A DNA stretch of 64,000 bases. Source: Tricholoma matsutake. Its lineage: Eukaryota > Basidiomycota > Agaricomycetes > Agaricales > Tricholomataceae. Shown in pieces: positions 19,890-32,377 of this stretch. Under the pieces are notes generated by a model. That model was not told the DNA's origin and did not search any database. It saw nothing but the letters and a program-made list of their open reading frames with translations. The stretch covers positions 8,246,001 through 8,310,000 of the forward strand of contig AP026545.1 of assembly GCA_026075535.2 (NCBI GenBank). The letters run 5' to 3'. The first letter of the stretch is position 1. Each line of letters begins with the position of its first letter. A program made the translations under genes and the position numbers.

Positions 19890-21395
19890 ATGTTGTCAAT
19901 ACTTTTCCTGCATTATCTCATTAGTTATAGAGCAGTAGCTCTCCCCATGCTTGAACTCGGAAATTGGGAGCATCTTGATGTCGCGCCGGTTGCATCATCG
20001 ACATGCGCTGATCTGGCTCAATGTCGAACCATCTGGAATATAGTCTGGAGTTGTCTGACCACTATCTTTGCCTGCACATGGCTTGCTATCCATCCAAACA
20101 TTCCTGCTCCAGACGAAAGGCCTTTCCGTGTCCATCTACGCCGCATGCGGCTAATGGTGCTTGGACTGCTTGGACCTGAAATAATCATCTTTTGGGCAGT
20201 TCGCCAGTGGTACATAGCTCGTGTCTTGGAGACGAAATATAAAAGTGTGTTTTACATATTTTCTGGTTTTACATAATAGATTATGGTCGACGTTTAAATT
20301 ACAGAATATAAATGGACACAAACTCATGGGTTCTTTGCGATCATGGGAGGCTTTGTGCTCGAGCATGGTGGAAAGGAGAAGCGTGAACTATTGCTTCTTG
20401 ACCTCGAAGAATATCTGTCAAAAGGAGCCATCAGCATCACTAAAGAGGAGGTAGAGGACAGGAGTAAAGGTGACATACTGTCGAAAGGGATCATTTTAGT
20501 TCAGACCGGATGGTTCATCCTCCAATTGCTTGCCCGCGCGATTCAACGTCTGCCGGTTACCGAGCTCGAGATCGTCACCCTTGGATTTGCTATCCTCAAT
20601 TTCGTAACATACGGGTTGTGGTGGAACAAGCCTCTTGATGTGCGGTGCCCTCTTGTCATACGAGAGCCTGAGAAGGTGACTGTTGCCATACCAACAGTTG
20701 GTCGGAGGGTGGAGGGAGAGCTTCATGCCCCAGGGAATGTGACTAGTCGCTCAGATGAGCCTGTCGCGGTGGGAAAGGACCAGAGGGCAGGGGCAGTAAC
20801 CCAGCCCAGGGGGACCGACCCAGATCATGATCCTCCATCGCATCCACCAGCACTTGCACGAAACCTTTCAGTCCTATCGTGGATCAGGTCTTGGTACGAC
20901 GCGTTGAACGATGCAGGGAGAATAGTATTAGGTAGCTCCCTACATCGTGGCGTCCACTTAAGTGAGTATTACGAGGTTGCCCAGAGGGTGCCTACGTTCC
21001 ATTGGGGTCATTCACTAACACCGGCAGATATTAAATGGTATCTATCTCTATACGTGACAATATGCCTGATTGCGACAATTTTTGGAGCCGTCCATTGCCT
21101 TGCGTGGTCATTTGAAATGCCGTCGCAGGCGGAGAAAATGTTGTGGCAGATTTCTGCTACTGTTACTGCAGCGGCACCCCTGGAATGGATCGCGGGAATG
21201 TTGTTTGGCAGAGTGGCCGACCGAAAGCACTGGAACATACTGCAGATCTGTAGTACCTTCCTGGCTTATGGGCTTTTTATCATATACCTCATAGCACGGT
21301 GCATACTGTTGGTGGAAGCATTTGTGCTACTTCGGGCGCTCCCTCACAGGGCATACGAAACTGTCCATTGGACTACTTTTATACCGCACATCTAA
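19890..21395 (+). CDS. Multi-pass membrane protein of unknown function (spliced)
   Basis: Two exons, 19890-20244 and 20305-21395, encode 481 aa. The 60-bp intron has GTGTGT..TTACAG borders; joining restores the sequence around WTQTHGFFAIMGGF. The start ATG gives a hydrophobic signal-like N-terminus (residues 1-18). Predicted membrane segments lie near 50-66, 88-104, 180-195, 206-224, 363-388, 403-420 and 428-461, with a long charged, Pro-rich loop about 235-305. Motifs such as CRTIWNIVWSC, HPNIPAPDE, EVEDRSKGD, PVTELEIVTLGFAILNFVTY and WWNKPLDV match, as I remember it, a large Agaricomycete family of uncharacterised membrane proteins. It has no stops or frameshifts, unlike everything around it, so it is probably a functional host gene. 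Biochemical role unknown. Confidence 0.9.
20245..20304 (+). other. 60-bp spliceosomal intron
   Basis: GTGTGTTTTACATATT..AAATTACAG. It interrupts a Lys codon (phase 1). Removal keeps the frame open to the exon 2 ATG-containing segment. Confidence 0.85.
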
Positions 21396-22055
21396 AAGAG
21401 CACACTTCATGAAGTTCATTGTAAATTTTGTAAAGATCTAGACTCAACCACGTTAGCATCCCGCAACAAGCCGAAAATATGGCGCATGGCATGGGGTCTG
21501 TCCCTCCTGGACATTTACATCAGGAAAAGAGAAATTCCTAAACGGGCCTATTTATAACTTAGTGTGCTTATTTCTTGCTGGGACATTTGAAAGATCCTGG
21601 TATGTGCAAACTGTTTGCTCGCGAACCTCGCCCACACTTGCCACGGCTCTGGGCCACCCTAGGTTGAAGATAGTTGTCTATGTATGTTGTGTACGGCTAG
21701 AGATTGGTCACCTGTCGTAGTATATGTCAAGCGCAATGATCTAGGAAGAAGAGAGCGAGTGAGCGGCTTACCTGGATAACACCACGGGCAAAACCTGTTT
21801 GAAAATCACACCGTGAGTACTATATTTAGCACATCAGTGCCCAATAGATACCTTTGTAAATGGTCTCTTTGTCTCGTTAGGTAGATATATATACCGTGCT
21901 CAGTAGTTTAGACACCTCAGTCTATACAGAGACTGAGGTGAGCATTTTCTTCATAGTTATTGTTTATCTGTTAGCTCACTGTACCCATAGTTTACTTTGT
22001 ACACTCTAGGTACAGTTAGCGCAATATAGTCACTTATACAGAGACTGAGTTTACT
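21396..22055. other. 3' flank, no gene seen
   Basis: AT-rich sequence with a CCTCAGTC..GACTGAGG inverted repeat near 21917-21942 and a TAGTTTACTTTGTACACTCTAGG segment (21988) repeated just after the next MITE (22923). No coding frame. Confidence 0.5.
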
Positions 22056-22920
22056 ACCTGCAATCCGACCCGCTAAAAAACAGATCATATGATTTTCTCG
22101 TCACATGGAGAGATCTTCGGTTCTGATCTCTTGTACATATATATTCAATAGAGGCTCGCGTTTGAACATTGTAAGATGTGCGGCATGGTCATTAATTTAC
22201 TTGCGAGGGAGGGTACTACTTCGGTTCTGATCTCTTGTACATATATATTCAATAGAGGCTCGCGTTTGAACATTCTAAGATGTGCGGCATGGTCATTAAT
22301 TTACTTGCGAGGGAGGGTACTACACAACTATATACATCGAAAAACTAATCCATCCTCACACAAATGCGAGGGGGGCAGACAACAATATTGATTAAAACCG
22401 AGAAATGAAAAAGAAAAAACCCCGTCCCCATGCAAAATGTGGGAGGGGGTCATGATGCAGCTGCTGTTGTCCCTGGTGCTATTGTTGTCATCGTTGTCCC
22501 CTCGTTGTTGTCCCGCTTCATCACCCAGTCGTCGCTCTGTCTGTGTTGGTGTCGCTGTCCCCCTCGCTGTCGTTGCCATGCCGTTGTTGTTTTGCCAGCT
22601 CCCATCTCTGTCCTCGTTGCTCCCCATGTCCACACCGCAAGCAGCTGTGGTGGCGGTTGGGTGTGGTGGTGCTGATACCTCGTCATCCCATCCCTGTCCT
22701 CGGTTTGTTGTTGTTTTCTGGCCTCGCACCCCCGTCTACCCTGCGAGCAAGTTGCTCGCAGCAGCGGCAGGGAATGCTGGGTAATGCCGTCATTGTCCCG
22801 TTGTCCCCCACGATGTCATAGAGGATTGTGGTTGAAGAGACAGTGGATCGTTTGTTTGATCTGTACATCTGATGAGAAAAATCATGTGATCTGTTTTTCA
22901 GCGGGTCGGATTGCTTGAGA
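22056..22920. mobile_element. MULE-type non-autonomous element (~865 bp)
   Basis: Inverted ends GCAATCCGACCCGCT then AAAACAGATCAYATGAT and a TCTCRTCA extension flank the element. The direct duplication TGAGTTTACT (22046-22055 and 22921-22930; 9-10 bp) fits MULE transposition. The TIRs match the TIR beside the MULE transposase relic (4905-4965), the likely source of mobility. The inside contains a 104-bp tandem duplication, a GCGAGGGG hairpin, a CCCCATGCAAAATGTGGG palindrome and a GCGAGCAAGTTGCTCGC palindrome, modules also found in hAT-like elements here. Confidence 0.8.
22115..22322. repeat. 104-bp tandem duplication
   Basis: Two adjacent copies beginning CTTCGGTTCTGATCTCTTG differ at a single base (ATTGTAAG versus ATTCTAAG). 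This is a recent internal duplication. Confidence 0.93.
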
Positions 22921-22954
22921 TGAGTTTACTTTGTACACTCTAGGATCAATTTTC

Positions 22955-23340
22955 TACAGGTTATGGGCCACTTCCGTTCCTTCTAGGTAACGGTAGAAGA
23001 TCTCCTAGCCACTCATCCATCTGTTTGATGCCTGGATCACTATCCCGCCTCGGATCAACTGTCATAAGTTTGTGGTAGGGATAGAAAATGATAATTTCGC
23101 GAGGTAAGTATTTTTCTTGTTTCAGCATCGTAATACTGAATGGATTCTGATCTGTCTTCAAACCTGATGTAGGCTTGCCATTTTGATTTGGGTAAGATTT
23201 TCCTTGTTTTCTTCTGCCCTTAAAGTAAAACCCAAACAGGTGCCCCAAATTCTCTAAGGTGGGCTACATTAGGCTTCTTTTTGGACCATATTTTGTAAGG
23301 TGTCAACTTCTTGAGGTGTTTGGTGTAGGAGTGATTGCAT
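22955..23340 (-). pseudogene. Ty1/Copia integrase C-terminal relic
   Basis: On the minus strand, across two frameshifts, the segments NHSYTKHLKKLTPYKIWSKK, PNVAHLREFGAPVW, FKGRRKQGKSYPK and IQYYDAETRKILTSRNYHFL can be read. These match the conserved end of Copia integrases (YxxWxxKKP..HLRxFG..V..GYD). Nothing of the rest of the Copia polyprotein is nearby. Confidence 0.75.
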
Positions 23341-23633
23341 ACATATTCCGAGTTCTCAATTTATTGAGAACGAGGTTATGTTAGACTGAGGAATAGAGAA
23401 TGTATCTATTAGTGCGGGGATCTCTGAGCCCTAGTTCATATGCTATATATAGATTGTATCCTGAGCTTGAGTAACACAACAGGCAAGCCTTGAGGCAGTT
23501 GATTTGTAGATGATTCGTGTTTGACTCGTGTTTGACTGGTAGTTGTCATTTGTAGTGATGTAATATACTTTAGTAATAACAATTCATTTCATGAGTGACG
23601 TTGACACTGAATGTTTATCATCCAGTTCATGCC
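23341..23633. other. No gene; possible LTR-like sequence
   Basis: Contains GCTATATATAGATTG (TATA-like) and a duplicated TTCGTGTTTGACTCGTGTTTGACT. It could be part of a Copia LTR but no TG..CA-bounded partner is seen. Confidence 0.3.
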
Positions 23634-23912
23634 TAGGGATCTGCACGGGTTTTGTGTACCCATATGGGTTATGGGTACGGGTACATGTGGGTATGGGTAT
23701 GGGTCACAATAGTCCTACCCATGAGCTACAAAACGCACCAAAAATCAAGCAAAATGGTCAAGAATATCAAGCAAAATGGTCAATTCTTGACCATTTTGCT
23801 TGATTTTGGTGCGTTTTGTAGCTAAGACCTGCGGGTTTATGGGTAAAACCTGTCACAGTCACGGGTACGGGTACAGTGTGAAATACCCAGGGGTTACCCA
23901 TGCAGATCCCTA
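23634..23912. mobile_element. hAT-like MITE (TAGGGATCTGC family), copy 1
   Basis: 279 bp, near-palindromic throughout. The ends TAGGGATCTGCACGGGTT and AACCCATGCAGATCCCTA-type inverted repeats are flanked by an exact 8-bp duplication TTCATGCC (23626-23633 and 23913-23920). Subterminal GGGTACGGGTA and GGGTATGGGTATGGGT motifs repeat, and the centre is a long hairpin around CAAGCAAAATGGTCAA. Non-coding. Confidence 0.95.
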
Positions 23913-24116
23913 TTCATGCCAAGTTCATGCTATGGTTTTAGCTGAAAACTTTATTCTGTACTTCAATAGACAATTTTATTATTTCTGATCAGAACTACGA
24001 CACATTGCTGCCAGAGGTGTGGAGGGTGTTGACGACTCGACACAGTAAGTTCAGCAGGTTCTGATGCATCACATGATCATGCTTGCGGCAATTTTGAGTT
24101 CCTTTGTTCTCAACGC

Positions 24117-25123
24117 TGATAGGTCCACTATGGCAGCAGAGCTCTGAAATCAAGAAATCACACTCGGACACCTTCTTCCCAAAGTCCTACGATTTTGTGA
24201 ATGCTTACGAACACCTACGAATGCACAAAACAATGAAACGATACTTCAAAACGTCTTGAAAGACTTCAAACCATTTCAAACGACTTCGACCACCATATTC
24301 CTATCGTACCGAACCTCGAACACATGCTCCCACCATTACACACACTAATACATTGCGTTCCCGCCACCACAAACACAAAGAAACACAACGGCTAGCAACT
24401 TAGTGCGCATCGAGGCGCTTTTTGACATATTCATGATTTATTGGAACCACAAGACAACGAGATTCGATATATCATGTATATGGCACGTTTCTTTCTTATC
24501 ATTTTCTCATTTACTTCGTGATTTCGACACCTTGTTCCCTGCCTCACATTTACTGCATGTTTTGCCTCATGGCCTTTTACCTTTTTAGTACTATCTCTCT
24601 AAAACATATATAGTTTGGTGTAATTACTGTCAAGCAAGGCAGAAAAATTGTCTTCTCACATCACCTATCATCTGACCTAAGGGTTTAACTCTTGAGTTTT
24701 AGCTCAGTCTTCGTCCAAACTCACTCAAGTATTCTGCGAACTACATCATTTTGCAACATAGTCTCTCGAAACTCTCATCACATTGCCTATCTGTTGTGCC
24801 ATTGTCTCTTACCTCACTTTCAACTATTGTGACCATCTCCCGAACCTGTGAAACCATTTCAGAGATTCTCGAACTCCTTCACATTGCTGCTAAACTCTTT
24901 CGTATCATTTTGGAACATTTCATAGTGTTTCGCATTACTTCGGACAAGTTTGCAGAGCTTTGCACAGTGTAATATGGCTTCGCAACATCCTACAGTACAT
25001 TTACTGGCCTTTGGATAGCACGGTGATATCCAGTACTACCTCGCAACCTTTCTCTGACTCATGTTATATCTCCTAAGACCTGTTTAGTTGGTTTTGGTTG
25101 AGTTTCTGGGTTGAGCATCATCA
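24117..25123. repeat. Solo LTR 1 of the gypsy2 family (1007 bp)
   Basis: TGATAGGTCCACTATGGCAG..GAGCATCATCA, nearly the same length and sequence as 26418-27424 and similar to the gypsy2 LTRs at 33888 and 45112. Flanks ACGC and ACGT could be a one-mismatch 4-bp TSD. No internal element sequence adjoins, so it is a solo LTR. Confidence 0.85.
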
Positions 25124-25207
25124 ACGTGTTCATGCATACTCATCTTCTGGCTTTACTGGATACCTGGACTCTTTATTCCATCATCTTCTATTGACTCTGA
25201 AACTACA

Positions 25208-27830
25208 ATGGATCCTTGTGCAAGTTCTAGTTCAGGGGAGGCTGGCCCATCTCAGGCTGGACTTGGCAAGCGCAAGCATTCTCTGAGCAACATGAACCCT
25301 GGTTCAAGAGCTTTGCAAGCAAAGAAAACCCCCAAGGCCTTCACAAAGCAACCCAAGAAGCCCAAGAAGCCTAGTGATTGGCACATGAGAAAAGGAGAGG
25401 TACCAAAGGAGGCTGAGAAGACAAAGGTGCACATTCATTGTATTCAAGCACTTTAAAGTCTAAATCACTTTCAGGCTGCACTTGAGCTTCATCTCTGTGT
25501 CCTTTGGGGCTTACCACACCAGACTACTGTCCCCCCCAAGGTCACAGAAGATGACAAAGTACCCTTCACCTGCCGCTTTACCTCTGAAGCACAGTTGCAG
25601 AACTCTGTCACAGCCAGTCTCAGCTAGCATTCAGGGCACCCAAATGAAAGTGCGCAAGCTCCTTAACTCTATCTCAGACTCAGTTGGGATTATTGCCAAC
25701 AACATCAAGCGCATTCCGGAATCCCATCTGTTGCTCATGTTCAGGTCGGTGGCATCCCTTGGGCTTCAACAGTGGGCACCTGATGTTTTGGGTAATGATC
25801 CAGAGTCTATGTATGATCTCCTTCCCCATTGCCCTCAAGACATTTGAGCAGGGCTCAGGCGCATCTGGATACTCTCACATGGGAATAAACCTGTTGTGTG
25901 TCAATGATTTTGCACTTATGCATAAACTTTATCGAAGCTTTGTTTTCTTGTATATGCATGGTATTGCCAAGTCAGAGGCAAAGAATCCAGAAAGTGTTGC
26001 AAAAGCAAAGCAGATGACCAGAGTATGGAAACAATGTAGTGTGGTATGTAATTCCTGGAATTCTGTATATGCCATTTGCAGATTGTATTTACTAATAAAC
26101 CTTGATAGCTTGCTGATGGCAGGATGGATGTGTTCAGGGCATGTGATTTCAATAAACACATTGTGGCCTTGGCTAGAGAGAATGAGGCCCATTTGGATGA
26201 TGAGTTGGCCAAAGGGAATGCTGAGTCAGTTGATGCAGTGTACCACATCAAGGAGAAGGAGGGACATTTGACAAAAGTTACTGCATTCTTTGGAATGGCT
26301 GATCAAGAGTGCAAGCAGATGAATAGAAGCAAAAGAAGACACCTTAAGTTGGCCAATCTTTGTTTTTCTTTTTACATTTGACTGATCTGATTTATCTGTA
26401 GACTGGAGCGATGCCATTGATAGGTCCACTATGGCAGCAGAGCTCTGAAATCAAGATATCACACTCAGACACCTCCTTCCCAAAGTCCTACGATTTTGCG
26501 AATGCTTACAAATGCCTACAAATGCACAAAACAACAAAACGACACTTCAAAATGTTTTGAAAGACTTTAAACCATTTTGAACAACTTCGGCCACCATATT
26601 CCTATCGTACCGAACCTCGAACACACACTCCCACCATTACACACACTAACACATCGCATTCCCGCCACCACAAAGATGAAGAAACACAATGGCTAGCAAC
26701 TTAGCGTGCATCGAGGCGCTTTTCGACATATTCATGATTTATTGGAACCACAAGACAAGGAGATTTGATATATCATGTATATGGCATATTTCTTTCTTAT
26801 CATTTTCTCATTTATTTTGTGATTTCGACACCTTGTTCACTGCCTCACATTTACCACATGTTTTGCCTCATGGCCTTTTACCTTTTTAGTACTATCTCTC
26901 TAAAACATATATAGTTTGGCGTATTTACTGTCGATAGAGCCAGAAAATCGTCTTCCCACATCGCCTATCGTCTAACTTAAGGGTTTAACTCTTGAGTTTT
27001 AGCTCAGTCTTCATCCGAACTCACTCAAAGTATTCTGCAAACTACATCGTTTCACCACATAGACTCTCAAAACTCTCGTCACATCGCCTATCTGTCATGT
27101 CATTGTCTCTTACCTCACTTTCAACTATTGTCACCATCTCCTGAACTCATGAAACTATTTTGGAGACTCTCAAACTTCTCCACATCGCTGCTAAACTCTC
27201 TTGTATCGTTTCAGAATGCTTCATAATGTTTCGCGTTACTTCGGACAGCTTCGCAGAACTTTGCACAGCCTAATATGGCTTCAGAACATTGTACAGTACA
27301 TTTACTGGCCTTTGGATAACATGGTGATATTCAGTACCACCTCGCAACCTTTCTCTGACTCGTGTCATATCTCCTAAGACCTGTTTAGTTGGTTTTGGTT
27401 GAGTTTCTGGGTTGAGCATCATCACCATGAAGACCCCCCCATGCCAAAGTTATCTGAGCTCACTGCTCTCCCAAAGAAAGTCCCAATTGATTGGTTTGAT
27501 CCTATCTATTGAAACAATCTTTCTCTCCGTGAGTGTGCCCAATATGTCAAGAATGGTACTTATGTTGCTCTGCCACCTGCAGAGCTCTGTGCCAGCTGGG
27601 ATGAGTGTGAGAAATGGAAGAGTATGCCAGAGAAGGAGTTTATGGCCAAATATGGTGATGAAGTGCAGGCAGAATACAAGCTACCTACACCAGACAAATT
27701 GGAATGACTTGGGCAGCAGGATGATGAGGATGATGAAGATGAGCCAGATGTATCAGGTGAGGGGTCGGGAGATGAGGGCTCAGGTGATGAATGAGATATG
27801 GGTGTTGTTTAATACATATTCTGGCTAATG
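25208..27830 (+). pseudogene. Unknown intron-containing gene, split by a solo LTR
   Basis: Pieces of one protein: basic N-terminus from 25208 (MDPCASSSSGEAGPSQAG, then KKPKKPSDWHMRKG); an intron-like GTGCAC..TTTCAG (25425-25474) leading to AALELHLCVLWGLPHQT and VPFTCRFTSEAQLQNSV; MKVRKLLNSISDSVGIIANN; RIPESHLLLMFRSVASLG; a later DVFRACDFNKHIVALAREN exon; then, beyond LTR 2, MPKLSELTALPKKVPIDWFD, ALPPAELCASWDECEKW and an acidic tail. Frameshifts and stops show decay. A vague resemblance to Agaricomycete hypothetical proteins is from memory only. Function unknown. Confidence 0.5.
26418..27424. repeat. Solo LTR 2 of the gypsy2 family (1007 bp)
   Basis: TGATAGGTCC..GAGCATCATCA with a perfect 4-bp direct duplication CCAT (26414-26417 and 27425-27428). 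It lies within the unknown gene, likely in or next to an intron. Confidence 0.9.
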
Positions 27831-27912
27831 GTGGTAATTGATTTACTTACCTCTTCATATTCATGCTTGCCAAGTCACTTAATGTATTTACCATCTTTTC
27901 TATTTATCCAAA

Positions 27913-28075
27913 GCTATTGTTACAATCTGAGACACATGAGAGACAGATGTAGGGCAAAATGGACGTGGGGAAAATCTACGACCTGATGAAAGACAACTGT
28001 TGTGATCTGAGACATGTGAGAGATATGGATGTAGGGTAAGGCAGATAAAGGGAAAATCTATGACCTGACAAAAGA
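27913..28075. repeat. ~82-bp tandem duplication
   Basis: Two diverged copies share TGTGATCTGAGACAYRTGAGAGA, GATGTAGGG, GGGAAAATCTAYGACCTG and AAAGACAAC. Confidence 0.8.
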
Positions 28076-29929
28076 CAACCGCATGAGTAGAGCACAATAT
28101 GCACACAGAGCGAGTGAGCCATGCGGCAACATACAAGGGTGGAACAGACTTGGCTTCAGTGAGCTGTGCCTCCCTGCGCTTATGCGTGTCCATAACTTCA
28201 AGGGGTGTTGTGCACAAGATGAGCAAGCTAAGAACTAATGCATGGGATTAATCATTATGAGTTGCAAGTTGGTGTTAATCGAGTGCGATTATCAGACTAA
28301 GGTATTACAAACAATACTATAGACTTAAATATGCAGAAACAGAACATAGGTAGTATGCTAAAGATAGCATGGAACAGAATAAGGAAGTAGAAGCGGAATA
28401 AGATTTCAAGTTGGAAAGAAGTCAGAACAGGAAAATGAAGTGTAGAATGAAGGCATAATTGTGGTTATAACAGCTATTTACACATTGCCAGGGCTGCAAA
28501 ATTATCGGCGCCCTCTGTTGGGAGCCCAACATACAACCAGGACCTTCCTGCCAATACCATAAGTGCCTGCTGGCCACTGGACAGTTGTGACATGAGTGAT
28601 TATGGACAGGCTCAATAATACTAAGGTTGTTAGAGGGGAGTGCATCAACAATTCGTACCATAAATCCAGGGTGGTGTATGAATGGTGCCTGCCTCTCCTC
28701 TTGTGTAGATAGTGATTGATGTGAGCGGTGATGATACTCAACCTGGGAAAACCACCAAAACAGCCGATGAGGCAACCAATGATATTTGCGATGAGTCAGA
28801 GGAAGGGTGCGAGATGTTCCAAATGTTCATGGTCCAACCTATGGGTAGATAACTAGTTGGTACTAGTCATGAAGGTAGTGCTATAGGAGATGAAGGTGTT
28901 TGGCATGGTCTGATCAAGTATTGATCAATATTGAGGATGATCGACAAGATTGACGGCGAATGATGTTTATCATCGATGGTCGAAGTGTGAATTCCAAGGA
29001 CCTTTTGATAGGTCGATAGTATACAAAGGCTATAGCCAATGGCTAGGATGTGTTGGAATGGTTGCTAGTGCTAACAACAAGAGGATTGAAGGAAGATCGA
29101 GGATGCGATGATCGCAGAGGTTTCTCGTCGATCAAGAAAACTCATAGAGACTTAGATTGTTTTAGAAAATTGATCAGATGCTTAGAACTGTATATGAGAC
29201 GATAGGTGAAGATGATTTCTTGTATTTCCAAGTAGATACTGCAGAGTTTTATATGTTTTAAAAGAAACTTCCTAAAATGGTATAAGAAACATATGTAGAA
29301 CATGAGGCAAAAGATATGAGTTAAGGCACAAGGCCAAAAAGGAGACTGGAATCTGAACAAGAAAGATATATATCATATGATGAAAGAGTAATAAAGGGTA
29401 TAGAACTAAAAAGGGACTGTCCTTTGTGTATAAACTGCGCTAAGTCTTGCAATAATTCATCTAGTGGGTTCTGTACACAATAGGGACTTGGAACAAGGCT
29501 GACCTACTATCAGCAGGTTTGAGCACGAGTTGGAATACTTCCTGGCGCATGGTATTCCACCATATAGATAACAAATGCGGCACCCAATGTTGCTCGTAGT
29601 CTCTCAATATCGATCGATAATGCTCAACGATGGTCAACAATGTTCGATTGCGGTTGCAGCTGTTTGAAGTCGATCGGGGATGTTCAATGGTTGTTTAGAG
29701 GGATCTTAGGGGCTTTCAACATAGTCCTAAGGTTGTGTGATGTGGTTTCTAAGTACAATCAATGTCGCTGGTGATGTTTCGATGCAGTCGATACGATATC
29801 GCACTCAGTAGACTTGGTTGGGAGTGGTCGCGCTGCTTCTGGGACCTCATGGGAGTTAGCCAATGTGATTAGAATGTGGTCAAAATGGTGAATCGGCCTT
29901 TGAGCCGAGGAGACAACCTATCACCAGCT
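28076..29929. other. No recognisable gene
   Basis: 1.85 kb with only short frames (longest 117 codons, minus, 28775-28422, no motif known to me). From 28890 to 29800 it is rich in GATCGATAATGCTCAACGATGG-type TCGAT/ATCGA words, as in decayed LTR or leader sequence. I cannot assign it. Confidence 0.4.
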
Positions 29930-31207
29930 ACACATACTAAACATTGCCACAGACCAGTCACTTCTCAATGCCATTGTCACTGGCTATGAGACTGATTCCT
30001 TTGCCAAACAACTTATGAAGGATATTGACATGAGGAGCATCAAAGGGGCAACCCTCACTGATCAACTCCTCTATGTTGGCTGCTGACTTGTGATCCCACA
30101 AGATCTCAAGGTATGCAAACTACTCTATAACCTGGCACATGATACCTTGGGCCATTTTGGCTTTGACAAAAGCTATGAATCCCTCTGCGGCTCTTATTAC
30201 TGGCCAAAAATGCGCCGGGATTTGGAAAATGCATACATCCCATCATGCACCAAGTGCCAGCAAAAGAAAAACTGGACCACGAAACCCACCGGTCCTACCA
30301 GTACCTGATGACTGCTTCGACACTGTCGCCCTGGATTTCATTGGCCCACTACCAGAGGAGAATGGAAAGGACACCATCCTGACCATGACAGACCTCCTTG
30401 GCGCTGACATACACATCGCCGGCATTCACTCCTCATACACTGCTGCCCAGGTCGCCGTTGTGCTCTTTGATGAATGGTACTGTGAAAATGGCCTCATGCT
30501 ACACCTCATCTCTGACAGAGATGCATGTTTCACTGCCGACCTTTGGACTGCACTCCACAAGCTCACCGGCATTAAACTACAAATGTCCACATCCTATCAC
30601 CCCGAAACTGATGGCAGCAGTGAATGGACAAACAAAACCGTGAACCAAGCCATTCAGTACCATGTTGACAACAACCAGAAGGGCTGGCTAGCTAAACTCC
30701 CCCGTGTATGGTTTTCCATCATGAACACCATGAATGCATCCACCGGCTTCTGTGGTTTCCAACTCAAAACTGGCCAATCTCCATGCCTCATTCTGCCTAT
30801 TGTGCCCCTCGCCGAAAATGCCACCCCTGAGCAGATCACTGCACACAACATCATTACATGTGTCCACCTCGATGTTCAGGAAGCACAGGACAACCTCCTT
30901 TCTGCCAAAATTTGCCAGGCATATCACACCAATGAGCACCGGGCACCGGAGGATGTCTACAGTACTTTACAGTCCCCCACCTGTCCTAGTGGACTCCGAC
31001 CGGACTGACCGGAGTCCGACTGGAGTCTGAGTGGAGTCCAATTGAACTACACTAAGTCATGTAGAGTTCAATCCCCCACTGGAGTCCAACTGGAGTCTGA
31101 GTGGAGTCTGAGTGGAATGCATTTCAACCAAATGATAAGTCAATTAGATATGAGCTCAAAGGACTTTGGACTTGGTGAATTTCATAAAGTACCCACAAAA
31201 TAAATTT

Positions 31208-31296
31208 GTGTACTGCAGGAATTGAACTCAAGACCTCACTATAAGGAGTCACATGACAAACCAAACAAGTGTGCTCAACCACTTGAGCCACAGGAG
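31208..31296 (-). other. tRNA-like Pol III module, left side of A1
   Basis: Minus-strand TGGCTCAAGTGGTTGAGC (A-box-like) and GTCTTGAGTTCAATTCC (B-box-like). It closely resembles the blocks at 1500 and 50440 and is directed toward the left TIR. It is not foldable into a convincing tRNA. Confidence 0.65.
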
Positions 31297-32229
31297 ATTT
31301 ATTAGAAATCAATATAAGGTTTATTTATGACTCAACTTTTCATATTCTTCGAGGAGGCATTTTTCAAACAATTAAGATCAAAATTTTTTAATTAACCACA
31401 TCCCTCATGTAGGACATGAGAGAGTGGGTATAATATAATAATAAACAAAGAAAAACCCCTTGCATTCAGTGCGAGGGGGGGGGGCAGAGATAAATTAAAA
31501 ATAATAAAGACCCCTCCCCGCACAAAATGCAGGGGAGGGGGGGTTGGGGGATGCGGTCTGGGGTGGGTGTCATCGCCCACCCCTCCTCGCACGCGTCTGT
31601 CGCCATAGCAAGCCGCACCCGTCATCCACCCTACGAGCAGAGGCTCGTAGGCATGGGGATGGGTGCTGTGGTCATCATAGCCCTGGTGTACCCACCATCC
31701 ACCCAACGAGCAGGTGCTCGTCAGCATGGGGTGGGTGTGTTGTCAGTTTTGTGGGTCTCCTAGTTTGGAGGGGTTGGGGGGAGGGGTCAGTAATGTGGCA
31801 TGCAAGGGAGGGGGTGGGTGGGTGCTTACCAGGTGGGTATCCTGCTCCACAGGTCTCCTGGTACCCCTCTGCCATCTCCTATCCTTTATCTACACCCTCA
31901 CATCCCATTTGGACGGGGAGGAGGGGGCTGGCATGGGTGTCATCGGGTCTGGGTCATTCTGGGTCCTGGTGCTGGTAGGCGGCATCGTCATCATCGTCAT
32001 CGACTGCACACACTCACGATCCACCCTACAAGCAGGGGCTCATAGGCATGGGGTGGGTGTGTTGGCTCATTTGTGGGTGGTGGTGTCATTACTAGTAGAT
32101 TATAACCTAGAAAACTAAAAAAACGAGTTAGTTTATAAAAACAAAAATCAAACGAAAAATTGTGTGTGGTGGTGATGGCAGATTGGGCATGGGAGCAGTG
32201 GTGGTGGGTGTCCACGCAGTGGTGGTGGT

Positions 32230-32292
32230 GGTAGAGCAGAGAGGAGGGAGGCGGCATCGACAGTGGTGGTGGTGGTGGTGGTGGTGGTGGTG
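32230..32292. repeat. GGT/GTG simple repeat
   Basis: Runs of GGTGGTGGTGG in A1; similar runs occur at matching places in A2 (46625), A3 (51960) and A4 (58660). Confidence 0.8.
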
Positions 32293-32377
32293 AGTGATGA
32301 GCTGGCACATTTGATGACACGGCTATATGCTTTGTCATACACAGCCGCACCACAGTACCAGATGATACCTTACACAA

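Noticed and set aside
22430..22821. Overlapping Ser/Cys- and Val-rich ORFs inside the MULE-type MITE
   Set aside because: Low-complexity GTTGTYGTC composition opens several frames on both strands at once.
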